Part shown: one piece after another, positions 54,522 through 62,666 of the stretch | How positions within the stretch are numbered: the stretch's first letter is position 1 | Layout of the letters: each line of letters opens with the position of its first letter | Source: Aldehydirespirator sp965116195 | GTDB lineage: Bacteria > Actinomycetota > Acidimicrobiia > Acidimicrobiales > Aldehydirespiratoraceae | DNA length: 64,000 nt | Direction: 5' to 3' | Assembly (NCBI GenBank): GCA_965116195.1 | Contig: OZ220491.1 | Location: forward strand, 1,674,001 to 1,738,000 | Notes under the pieces: model-generated | Database searches by the model: none | Told to the model about the DNA's origin: nothing | What the model saw: only the letters and a program-made list of their open reading frames with translations | Translations under genes and position numbers: made by a program

Positions 54522-56300
54522 TCACATCAAGTCGCTTGCCGCACGGTGGAAGCCGACGGTCTCGGCTGGCAGCGGCGTGTCGCCCCGGATCAGATCGGCC
54601 GCTTTTTCGGCCAACATCATCACCGGTGCATAGATGTTGCCGTTGGTGATGTAAGGCATCGAAGACGCGTCCACCACACGCAGACCCTGGGTGCCGTGTA
54701 CTTCCAACGAGTCCGGATGCAGAGCCGAGTCATCACCAACACCCATACGCGCCGTGCAGGACGGGTGCAACGCGGTCTCGGCATCACGACGCACCCAGTC
54801 AAGGATCTCCGCATCGCTGCTCACATCCGGGCCGGGAGAAACCTCTCCACCGTTGAAAGGTTCCAGCGCTCGCTGGCTGAGGATGCGGCGAGCGTGGCGC
54901 ACCGCTTCAACCCATTCTCGCCGGTCTTGGTCAGTGGAGAGATAGTTGAAGCGCAACTCCGGCTTGACACGAGGGTCAGCCGATGTGATGTTCACAGTGC
55001 CGCGGGAGTTGCTGTACATGGGCCCGACATGCACCTGATAGCCGTGCGCTGCCGCAGGTACCGAGCCGTCGTAGCGGATCGCAATGGGCAGAAAATGAAA
55101 CATCAGGTTCGGGTAGGCAACCTTGTCGTTGCTGCGGATGAAGCCGCCCGCCTCAAAGTGATTGGTGGCACCGGGCCCCCGACGAGCCAGCCACTGCAAC
55201 CCGATCCACGGCCTCCGCCACATGGCCAGATGCGGCTGCGCTGACACAGGCTGCTTGCAGGCGTACTGTACGTACACCTCCAGGTGGTCTTGCAGATTGG
55301 CACCAACCGCAGCCACATCAGCTACCACCTTGATGCCGTGACGGGCCAACAGGTCGGCCGGGCCAACCCCGGAAAGCTGCAGAAGCTGTGGTGAGTTGAT
55401 GGCACCGCCACAGCAGATCACCTCACCGGCAGCCACAGTGTGTGATCGGCCAGCCTTCTGGTAGGTGACGCCGACCGCCCGGGTGCCCACAAAGAGGATC
55501 CTGGTGGTGAAGGCTCGCGTGACGAGGTTGAGGTTGCGCCGGTTCAGCACCGGGTGCAGATAAGCCCGGGCTGCGCTGAGACGTCTTCCACGATGGACGT
55601 TGCGATCAAAAGCAGCGAAGCCTTCCTGACGGTAGCCGTTGACATCGCTGGTGCGAGGATATCCAGCCTGCTCTGTGGCCTCCAAAAAAGCGGTGAACAG
55701 GGGATTGGCGGCAGGCCCCCGTTCCAACACCAGCGGGCCTTGTGCTCCGCGGTACCCGCCGGTCGCCGTCGCTGCTGCAGCATTGTGATCGTCACCCGTC
55801 GTCGCTGCTGCATTGTGATCGTCGCCCGTTGTCGTCCGGGCGCTGCGATCGTCGCCCATTGTCGTCCGGGCGCTGCGATCGTCGCCGGCGAGGCAGGTCT
55901 CCATGCGCTTGAAGTAGGGCAGACAGTGGGCGTAGTCCCAGCGCTGCATACCGGGATCGGTAGCCCAGCGTTCAAAGTCCAGAGGATTGCCACGCTGAAA
56001 AATCATGCCGTTGATGCTGGATGAGCCGCCCAGGACCTTGCCGCGTGCGTGATAGACACGCCGCCCGCCCATGTGGGGCTCGGGTTCGGAGGTGTACTTC
56101 CAGTCATAGAACCGGTTGCCGATGGGAAACGACAGGGCAGCCGGCATGTGGATGTACACATCGAAACGCCAGTCTTTGCGGCCTGCCTCCAGCACCAACA
56201 CAGACGTGTTCGGGTCGGCACTGAGACGGTTGGCAAGCGCGCACCCAGCGGAGCCCCCGCCAACGATCACGAAGTCGTAATGTTCCTGTGAGTCTCTCAA
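54522..56300 (-). CDS. GMC oxidoreductase (choline dehydrogenase-like) with in-frame repeat
   Basis: About 592 residues from TTG 56300, which has GGGAGG 5-6 bases upstream; the longer frame to 56471 would overlap the divergent GFA gene. FAD-binding VIVGGGSAGCALANRLS; GMC signature 1 as ARGKVLGGSSSINGMIFQRG; GMC signature 2 as GAINSPQLLQLSGVG. Catalytic His in ALHPSCTARMG, with Asn in ITNGNIYAPVMM. Four repeats of about 10 residues (GDDRSARTTM, GDDRSARTTT, GDDHNAAATT, GDDHNAAAAT) are inserted near residue 150. Likely oxidises choline or another alcohol to the aldehyde; next to demethylation genes, choline to betaine is the natural guess. Confidence 0.9.
   Translation of the reverse strand: MRDSQEHYDFVIVGGGSAGCALANRLSADPNTSVLVLEAGRKDWRFDVYIHMPAALSFPIGNRFYDWKYTSEPEPHMGGRRVYHARGKVLGGSSSINGMIFQRGNPLDFERWATDPGMQRWDYAHCLPYFKRMETCLAGDDRSARTTMGDDRSARTTTGDDHNAAATTGDDHNAAAATATGGYRGAQGPLVLERGPAANPLFTAFLEATEQAGYPRTSDVNGYRQEGFAAFDRNVHRGRRLSAARAYLHPVLNRRNLNLVTRAFTTRILFVGTRAVGVTYQKAGRSHTVAAGEVICCGGAINSPQLLQLSGVGPADLLARHGIKVVADVAAVGANLQDHLEVYVQYACKQPVSAQPHLAMWRRPWIGLQWLARRGPGATNHFEAGGFIRSNDKVAYPNLMFHFLPIAIRYDGSVPAAAHGYQVHVGPMYSNSRGTVNITSADPRVKPELRFNYLSTDQDRREWVEAVRHARRILSQRALEPFNGGEVSPGPDVSSDAEILDWVRRDAETALHPSCTARMGVGDDSALHPDSLEVHGTQGLRVVDASSMPYITNGNIYAPVMMLAEKAADLIRGDTPLPAETVGFHRAASDLM
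55770..55885. repeat. About 30-bp in-frame repeats within the GMC gene
   Basis: cgatcgtcgccc(a/g)ttgtcg + tccgggcgctg occurs at about 55817 and 55847 with diverged copies before (gatcgtcacccgtcgtcgct). They encode the GDDxxAxxT repeats. Confidence 0.9.
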
Positions 56301-56469
56301 AGCCACCTCCCGGGACTGGAACACCCGTGACCACAAGCCGCAGATGCGACAACAGCGACGGGCAACACCGGCTTTGAGCAACCTTAACCATCCCCGTGGG
56401 CACAAGTCGCTCAGATGCAACAATAGCGTCCCGGGTGCGCCGACCTCCGGCCTCTTTGAAAGGATCATC

Positions 56470-56916
56470 ATGAACGAGCCTTTCGCTGCCCCCCACGATG
56501 TGGAGTCCTCACCCGGAGGCCACTGCCTGTGCGGTGCAGTTCGCTATCGGGTGGACGGCCGGATCCGCCCGGTGTGGAACTGTCACTGCTGGCGCTGCCG
56601 TCGTTTCACAGGTCATTTCATGGCGGCCTCGGGTTGCCTGCGGTCAGATCTGCGGCTGCTCTCAGATGAAACGCTGCTGTGGCATCACCCCGCAGACGAC
56701 CCAAACGTGGCCTACGGCTTCTGCAGCAAGTGCGGAAGCTCACTTTTTTGGAAAGTGATCAGCGGGCCACCAGACCAGATCAACGCCATCTCCATCTGTG
56801 CCGGCACTCTGGACCAACCCACCGGCCTGCACACCGAGCGAACCCTGTTCAGCAACGACACCGCCGACTACCACGCCGACCAACACAAGGCCACAACCGA
56901 ACCACACGCCGGCTAG
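56470..56916 (+). CDS. GFA-family (glutathione-dependent formaldehyde-activating/CENP-V) protein
   Basis: 148 residues from ATG 56470 with GAAAGG 6 bases upstream. The zinc-binding Cys pattern is complete: GHCLCGAVRY, NCHCWRCRRFTG and FCSKCGSSLFW. The family includes enzymes that condense formaldehyde with glutathione; many actinobacterial members have other or unknown substrates. Placed between the GMC and DMGDH-like genes, it could deal with formaldehyde released by oxidative demethylation. Divergent from the GMC gene (169 bp apart). Confidence 0.85.
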   Translation: MNEPFAAPHDVESSPGGHCLCGAVRYRVDGRIRPVWNCHCWRCRRFTGHFMAASGCLRSDLRLLSDETLLWHHPADDPNVAYGFCSKCGSSLFWKVISGPPDQINAISICAGTLDQPTGLHTERTLFSNDTADYHADQHKATTEPHAG

Positions 56917-56955
56917 GGCCGCCGAGTTGCTTGTGAGTCGGCCCAGGTTCAGTGC

Positions 56956-59517
56956 TCACGCTCTCATGCGGGTGCCTTCGGGGTCCCAGAGGCAGGCTTG
57001 CAGGAGTTTGGCGGGCCGACGGACACCCACTATCTCAATCTCGAAACTGCCGGATGACTCTGCCAAACCGGCCGGCACGTAGCCCATGGCCACGGACACC
57101 TCGCTGTGGTGCGCGTAACCGCCGGAGGTGACCCAACCCACCACCTCACCGTCATGCCAGACCGGTTCGTCACCGATCACGTCAAACCCCTCAGGTCCCC
57201 GAGTCGTCCGAACAGTCCACACGCACAGCCGCATGCCGCTTGTGGGCACACCGGCGGAAGGACCGGCAGCACCGTACTTGGCGACCAATGCGTCACGCCC
57301 GATGAAGTCCCTGTTCATACGCACAAAACGCCCCAGTCCTGCCTCGAAGGGGTCGTAGTCAGGCCGGTACTCACGCGCCCATGACCCGAAGCCCTTCTCC
57401 AGGCGAAGCGAATCCAACGCATGCAACCCGAACAATCTCAGACCGTGGGACTGGCCGACCTCCACAAGCAGATCAAACACGTAGCGCTGATACCGAGCGG
57501 GCATCCACAACTCAAAGCCGAGGTCTCCGGTGAAGCTGATGCGCCCACACCACACCGGTGCCAGGCCAACATCAATCTCAACAAAGGACATGAACCTCAG
57601 ACCCGACGCGGACACATCCGCCTCTGTGACCTCTGCCAGCAACGCCCTCGCATTGGGCCCGGCGACAGCCAAACCGCACAGTTCCGCACCCAGGGTCCGG
57701 TACTGCACCGAATCATCGTCTGGCAGGTGGTCATCGAACCAGCGCTCGTAATAGCGCTCGGCCACGCCCGAGCCGAACAGCACAAACCGCTCGCCACGAC
57801 GGGTGTTGCCGGTGGCCCCGCCGACGACCGTGCCCGCAGGCCCCTCGGCGCGTCCCGGCGCACCCGCCAGGCAGGCAACGGTCAGGTCACCTGCCAGGTT
57901 GCCAGCCGCATTGGTCATCGGTGTGAGCGCAATCCGCCCCGGCACCGGAATGCGGCCTGCCAGCAGTCGTTCAAGCCATCGCCTCGCGCCCCGCCCCTCC
58001 ACCAGGAACTTGGCAAACCCGGTTGTCTCCATCATGCCGACGGTGGCCCGCACGGCCAGCGTCTCGGCTCGTACCTGTTGCCATGCGTTGGAGCGTCCAA
58101 AAGTGACCTGCTCCTGCGGCTCCAACCCGGGTGCCTGGAACCACAGCGCTGATTCCAGCCCGAACACGTCACCGAACACGGCATTGGCGTCCACCAGTCG
58201 GTCATATATGGGCGTGGTCTGCACACCGCGGCCTGCGGGCAGGTACTCGTTGGGGAACGTGATGCGGAACCGGCGCGAGTAGTTCTCCTGAACCTTGGCG
58301 TTGGTGTAGCTGAGAGTGGCATGATCCCCGAACCGCGCCACGTCCATGGCCCACACGTCAAACCCGGGATCGCCGCTGGTGATCCAGTTGGCGACCGTCA
58401 GTCCGACGCCTCCACCTTGTGAAAGCCCGGCCATCACCCCGCAGGCAGTCCAGTAGCCCCGAAGACCTCGGACAGGGCCGACCAGCGGATTGCCATCAGG
58501 GGCAAAAGTGAACGGCCCGTTCACCACCTTTTGGATCCCGGCCGAGGCAAACGCCGGAAAGTGCGCAAAAGCCACCTCCAGCGAGTCGGCGATGCGGTCC
58601 AGGTCAGGTGCCAGCAACCGCATCCCGAAGTTCCACGGAGTCTGCCGAGGCGACCAGGGCAGGCAGGCCTGCTCGTAGGTGCCCAACAGCATGCCCTGAC
58701 CTTCCTGGCGCATGTAGATCTCACCACCGAAGTCGATCACATGCATGAGACCGGAACCAGTACGACGGTTGTGCTCAATCACAGCCTCAAGAGGCTCGGT
58801 GACAATGTAGGTGTGCTCCATGGCAAGCACCGGCAACTCAAGGCCGACCATGCGGCCGACCTCACGCGCCCACAATCCGCCGCAGTTGACGACATGTTCG
58901 CAGTCAATCGCACCGAGGTCGTCACCTGTGCCCGTGTCATAGAGCACCACCCGCCAGCCACCGTCGCCGCGACGTTCAACAGCGCGGGCCCAGGTGTTGC
59001 GGTAGACCTCGGCCCCAGCGAGTCGTGCGGCCTTGGCGTAGGCGTGGGTCACACCAGCGGGGTCAACATGGCCTTCGTGAGGATCAACCAGACCACCCAC
59101 GAAGTACTTCGGATCAATGAGCGGCACCAACTCGGCCGCTTCGGACATGGACACCAGTTCGGTCTGCATGCCCAGATAGCGCCCCCGGGCGTGCGTCATG
59201 CGCAACCAGTCAAGCCGCTCAGGTGTGTCCGCCAGCATCACGCCGCCGGGCATGTGGATGCCGCAGTCCTGTCCCGACACCCGCTCGATCTCGGCGTAGA
59301 GTTCAGTGGTGTAGCGCTGCAGTCGGGCCACATTGGGGTCACCATTTAGCGTGTGCATGCCACCTGCGCTGTGCCAGGTGGAGCCCGCGGTCAACTCGGT
59401 GCGCTCCACCAACACCACCTCGTGACAGCCTGCCTTGGTGAGGTGATACAGCACGCTGGCACCAACCACTCCACCGCCGATCACCACCACTTGAGCCTCA
59501 GTTTTCATGTCCTTCAT
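56956..59517 (-). CDS. Dimethylglycine/sarcosine dehydrogenase-like FAD protein with GcvT domain
   Basis: 853 residues. The N-terminal FAD domain is VVVIGGGVVGASVLYHLTKA, with GSTWHSAGGMHTL at the usual covalent-FAD His site; GYWTACGVMAGLSQGGGVG closes it. The middle and C-terminal half is the tetrahydrofolate-binding GcvT domain (MMETTGFAKFLVEGRGARRW; FTGDLGFELWMPARY; GFGSWAREYRPDYDPFEAGL). It would demethylate dimethylglycine, sarcosine or a similar N-methyl amine, passing formaldehyde to tetrahydrofolate as methylene-THF. This gives a folate-linked route parallel to the corrinoid one. The start region is repeated just upstream. Confidence 0.92.
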   Translation of the reverse strand: MKDMKTEAQVVVIGGGVVGASVLYHLTKAGCHEVVLVERTELTAGSTWHSAGGMHTLNGDPNVARLQRYTTELYAEIERVSGQDCGIHMPGGVMLADTPERLDWLRMTHARGRYLGMQTELVSMSEAAELVPLIDPKYFVGGLVDPHEGHVDPAGVTHAYAKAARLAGAEVYRNTWARAVERRGDGGWRVVLYDTGTGDDLGAIDCEHVVNCGGLWAREVGRMVGLELPVLAMEHTYIVTEPLEAVIEHNRRTGSGLMHVIDFGGEIYMRQEGQGMLLGTYEQACLPWSPRQTPWNFGMRLLAPDLDRIADSLEVAFAHFPAFASAGIQKVVNGPFTFAPDGNPLVGPVRGLRGYWTACGVMAGLSQGGGVGLTVANWITSGDPGFDVWAMDVARFGDHATLSYTNAKVQENYSRRFRITFPNEYLPAGRGVQTTPIYDRLVDANAVFGDVFGLESALWFQAPGLEPQEQVTFGRSNAWQQVRAETLAVRATVGMMETTGFAKFLVEGRGARRWLERLLAGRIPVPGRIALTPMTNAAGNLAGDLTVACLAGAPGRAEGPAGTVVGGATGNTRRGERFVLFGSGVAERYYERWFDDHLPDDDSVQYRTLGAELCGLAVAGPNARALLAEVTEADVSASGLRFMSFVEIDVGLAPVWCGRISFTGDLGFELWMPARYQRYVFDLLVEVGQSHGLRLFGLHALDSLRLEKGFGSWAREYRPDYDPFEAGLGRFVRMNRDFIGRDALVAKYGAAGPSAGVPTSGMRLCVWTVRTTRGPEGFDVIGDEPVWHDGEVVGWVTSGGYAHHSEVSVAMGYVPAGLAESSGSFEIEIVGVRRPAKLLQACLWDPEGTRMRA

Positions 59518-59541
59518 GCCTCAGTTTTCATGTCCTTCATG
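59497..59541. repeat. 22-bp tandem duplication of the DMGDH-like start
   Basis: cctcagttttcatgtccttcat occurs at 59497 and 59519. The first copy contains the start codon at 59517; the second places another ATGAAGGACATG upstream, out of frame. Confidence 0.93.
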
Positions 59542-59725
59542 TCAGCCATGTGTACACCTCAGCCGCCGGTGGCCCGCTCCATCGGTTGACGGGTACCTGA
59601 CCAAAAAGGCTTCGGCGACAAACCCGGCAAGGTCACCGCTGACCGATGCTCTCATGCGCGAAGTACACCATGTCTGCGGTGCGGTCACAAGCCACCCCAA
59701 CGCCACAAACTGCGCGGGATCATCG

Positions 59726-59775
59726 AAATTCCTGTGATCAGGGGGAATATGTGCCCCCCACGGCAGGAATTTAGG
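59726..59775. repeat. Interspersed AAATTCCTG...CAGGAATTT palindromic element
   Basis: gaaattcctgtgatcagggg to ccccccacggcaggaattta: outer arms aaattcctg/caggaattt and inner arms gggggaa-like/ccccc. It is the same element as at 32426, 27 kb away. A third ccaggaatg follows at 59783. The spacer 59518-59810 holds nothing else recognisable. Confidence 0.7.
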
Positions 59776-59810
59776 CCACCCACGCCAGGAATGTCAGCCA
59801 TCAACTGCTT

Positions 59811-61346
59811 CTAGAAGTCGGTCTCCACGCCACCCTCGGCGATACGGCGCTCGGTGAACTCGTCCAGTTCGGCACGGGCGTCTTCTGCCAGAGGGGGCGG
59901 CTGGTATGCGGCCAGCAACTCACCCACCAGACGCTCGGCGTGGTCCAGCGCAGTGGGTGAGCCGGCCTCGGCCCAGGTCTCGTAGTTGCGCCAGTCCGAC
60001 ACCATGGGCTTGAAGAAGGCATCGCGGTACCGGGCCAGGGTGTGAGCCGTGCCGAAGAAGTGGCCTCCGGGTCCGACCTCGGCGATGGCCTCGACCGCCA
60101 GCGAGTCGTCGTCGGTGGCAGGCGGTTCAAGGAAAGCACTCACCATGCCCAGGAGGTCGGCGTCTATCACCATCTTCTCAAAGCATGCCTGCAGGCCTCC
60201 CTCCATCCAGCCGGCACCGTGCATGACCATGTGCGCGCCGCCCATGACCGTCGCCCACAACGAGAAGACGCTCTCGTATGCAGCTTGGGCATCCACAGCG
60301 TTGGCCGCACAGGCGTTGGATGAGCGGTAGGGAATCCCGTAGCGGCGTGCCAGTTGGCCTCCGATCAGCACAGCCTGCATGTACTCCGGAGTGCCGAATG
60401 CGGGCGCTCCCGACTGCATGTCCACATTGGAGGTGAACCCGCCGTACATCACGGGCGCGCCGGGCCTCACCAGTTGCGTGAAGGCAATCCCAGCCAGGGC
60501 TTCGGCATTTTGCTGCACCACTGCTCCGGCCACGGTTATCGGTGCCATCGCCCCGGCGAGCGTGAACGGGGTGACGACCACCACCTGGTTACGAGCCGAG
60601 TACTGCATGATCCCTTCCAGCATCGGCGTGTCCAGGCGCAGCGGAGAACTGCAGTTCACCACCGTGAAGATCGACGGCTGGGTCTCGAGGTCGTCATGGC
60701 TGACACCTCGGGCGATGCGCACCATCTCGAGGCAGTCCTGGTTGCGCTGTGTACCGAGCGAGTAGGCGTGGATCGCCTTTCCCGACAGCGTGAGCATGTC
60801 CCGTGTGGCAATCAGATGACGCACCGCAACAGGCACGTCCACCGGCTCCACGGGATAACCCCCGGCCAGCGAAACCACATTCAGCGTCTCACCCAACATC
60901 ACCAGACGGCGAAAGTCGTGGCGATTGCCGGGACGGCGGCCGCCGGCGCGATCAGCAACATTTGGGGGACTGGCCACAGACGCGAATGCCATGTTGGTCC
61001 CACCCATGGGCAGGTGGCGGGCCGGGTCGGGGGCGTGCAGCACGAACTCTGAAGGAGCCTTGGCCACCAACTCAATGACCTGCTCCGGGTCAAGCCGCAC
61101 ACGCTGATCACGGACATCGGCACCGGCCCGTGCCCAGCGGCCCAGCGCCTCCGGATGCAGGAAGTCCATACCCGTGTCACGCAGCACCATCAGCGATGCC
61201 TGATGTATGGCCTCGAGTTCGTCTCCGCTCACCAGAGGTGTGGGTTCAAAACGGCGTTTGTGGATCCGCCACGGCGGTTGTAGCGGTGCGCTCGTCGCAT
61301 TTGAGGCGTCCGACCGCAACCGGTGTCGTCGGCGCTGGCTGCTCAT
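59811..61346 (-). CDS. Trimethylamine methyltransferase (MttB)-family protein 2, non-pyrrolysine
   Basis: 511 residues without internal stop. Conserved blocks parallel the first homologue: VLRDTGMDFLHPEALGRWA, YPVEPVDVPVAVRHLIATRD, VNCSSPLRLDTPMLEGIMQY, TPFTLAGAMAPITVAGAVVQ, QLVRPGAPVMYGGFTSNVDM, PYRSSNACAANAVDAQAAYE and EVGPGGHFFGTAHTLARYRD. The two homologues in this window are clearly different paralogues, suggesting two methylated substrates. It is on the opposite strand from the corrinoid operon, next to the DMGDH-like gene, and probably shares the single corrinoid protein seen here. Confidence 0.92.
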   Translation of the reverse strand: MSSQRRRHRLRSDASNATSAPLQPPWRIHKRRFEPTPLVSGDELEAIHQASLMVLRDTGMDFLHPEALGRWARAGADVRDQRVRLDPEQVIELVAKAPSEFVLHAPDPARHLPMGGTNMAFASVASPPNVADRAGGRRPGNRHDFRRLVMLGETLNVVSLAGGYPVEPVDVPVAVRHLIATRDMLTLSGKAIHAYSLGTQRNQDCLEMVRIARGVSHDDLETQPSIFTVVNCSSPLRLDTPMLEGIMQYSARNQVVVVTPFTLAGAMAPITVAGAVVQQNAEALAGIAFTQLVRPGAPVMYGGFTSNVDMQSGAPAFGTPEYMQAVLIGGQLARRYGIPYRSSNACAANAVDAQAAYESVFSLWATVMGGAHMVMHGAGWMEGGLQACFEKMVIDADLLGMVSAFLEPPATDDDSLAVEAIAEVGPGGHFFGTAHTLARYRDAFFKPMVSDWRNYETWAEAGSPTALDHAERLVGELLAAYQPPPLAEDARAELDEFTERRIAEGGVETDF

Positions 61347-61450
61347 CGCCGCAGACTAGAGCAGGATCAAGCCAGCGGGTGGTTGATCAGCCCTTCCGAC
61401 TTGATCAGCCCGTCCGAAATGGAGCCCAACGCCTGACGTAGCATTGGCTG

Positions 61451-62515
61451 ATGTCAAAGGAGCGACCCAGCGATCTTCCTCAAGCAGCTGAGCTTGTGGA
61501 ACTGGCCTCTGATGATCCCTCGGCTCTGGTTGATCACTTCGCATCATGTGGTTGGGGCGACGGGCTTCCGCTGGTGGCACCCACACCCGCCCGAGTTGAG
61601 TCAATGCTGGCAGGTTGCAGCGAAGACCCCGATGAACCCATCGCCACACTGCCGCCGCGCTCCGGCGTGGCCACCCGCCGCATCATCGCTGTCAACGCCG
61701 TGCTCGCCGGCTGCCGCCGCGAACATCTGCCTGTGCTGGTGACGTCGCTGCGTGCGCTGGCACGCCCCGAGGTCAACCTGCGTGGTGTCAACGCCACGAC
61801 ACACCCGGTGGCACCTCTGATCATCGTTCACGGCGAGATTGCCAGAACCGCCAACTACAACGCCGGCTCAGGTGCCTTTGGGCCGGGCAACATCGCCAAC
61901 GCGGCCACAGGCAGGGCACTACGTCTGCTGCTGTTGCATGTGGGCGGTGCCGTTGCCGGGGCCGGCGATGCCGCCACACAGGGCGGGCCGACCAAGTACA
62001 CATACTGCGTGGCCGAGAACCTGGCACAGTCGCCGTGGGGAGGCTACGCGGCCACAGTTGGCGTGACCGCACCATCCGCGGTGACGGTGTTGTGCGGTGA
62101 GGCACCCCACAACACCCATGACATGGAGTCGGACAACCCTGCGCCGATCCTGGACAAGGTGGCCTCGACGATGGCTTCGCTCGGATCGAACAACGCACCC
62201 GTCAGTGGAGCCGAGATTTTCGTGATGCTCTGCCCTGAACACGCAGCCACCTGCGCGTCCGCCGGTTGGACACGTGACCATGTTGCCTCTTACCTGTTTG
62301 AGCGGGCCAGGCTGCGGGCCGGTGACTTGCGTGCCGCGTTCGCGCTGCGAGCATGGGCACCGTGGCAGGATGCCCTGGCCGACGACGCGCTCATGGCGAT
62401 CACCGAGCATCCCCGCAACATCCGGACCCTCGTCGTGGGAGGTCCCGGCAAACACAGTTCGGTGATCTTGAGTTGGGGTATGACCAGGAGCGTCACCTTG
62501 CCCATCCAGCCTTGA
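61451..62515 (+). CDS. GWxDGLP-motif protein, partner of the UGSC selenoprotein
   Basis: 354 residues from ATG 61451. FASCGWGDGLPLVAPTPARV at the N-terminus is the characteristic motif, with a Cys just before GW. Further conserved-looking parts: ATRRIIAVNAVLAGCRREHL, LRGVNATTHPVAPLIIVHGE, YNAGSGAFGPGNIANAATGR and VVGGPGKHSSV. From memory, proteins of this type are often coded next to, or fused with, UGSC-type proteins; the biochemical role is unknown. Cys residues may serve redox chemistry. The next gene on this strand is the selenoprotein, 151 bp downstream. Confidence 0.65.
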   Translation: MSKERPSDLPQAAELVELASDDPSALVDHFASCGWGDGLPLVAPTPARVESMLAGCSEDPDEPIATLPPRSGVATRRIIAVNAVLAGCRREHLPVLVTSLRALARPEVNLRGVNATTHPVAPLIIVHGEIARTANYNAGSGAFGPGNIANAATGRALRLLLLHVGGAVAGAGDAATQGGPTKYTYCVAENLAQSPWGGYAATVGVTAPSAVTVLCGEAPHNTHDMESDNPAPILDKVASTMASLGSNNAPVSGAEIFVMLCPEHAATCASAGWTRDHVASYLFERARLRAGDLRAAFALRAWAPWQDALADDALMAITEHPRNIRTLVVGGPGKHSSVILSWGMTRSVTLPIQP

Positions 62516-62666
62516 ACCACCGTCCAGTCATGAAACCCACCGTTCAGAACCGAACCGACAAATCAACACCGCCTGCGTCTGAGGCTCGACCATCAACAGC
62601 CGCAAGCAACCAACATTCATCAACAGCAATCACCAACAGTCATCATCAACAAGTCAGGAGCAATCA

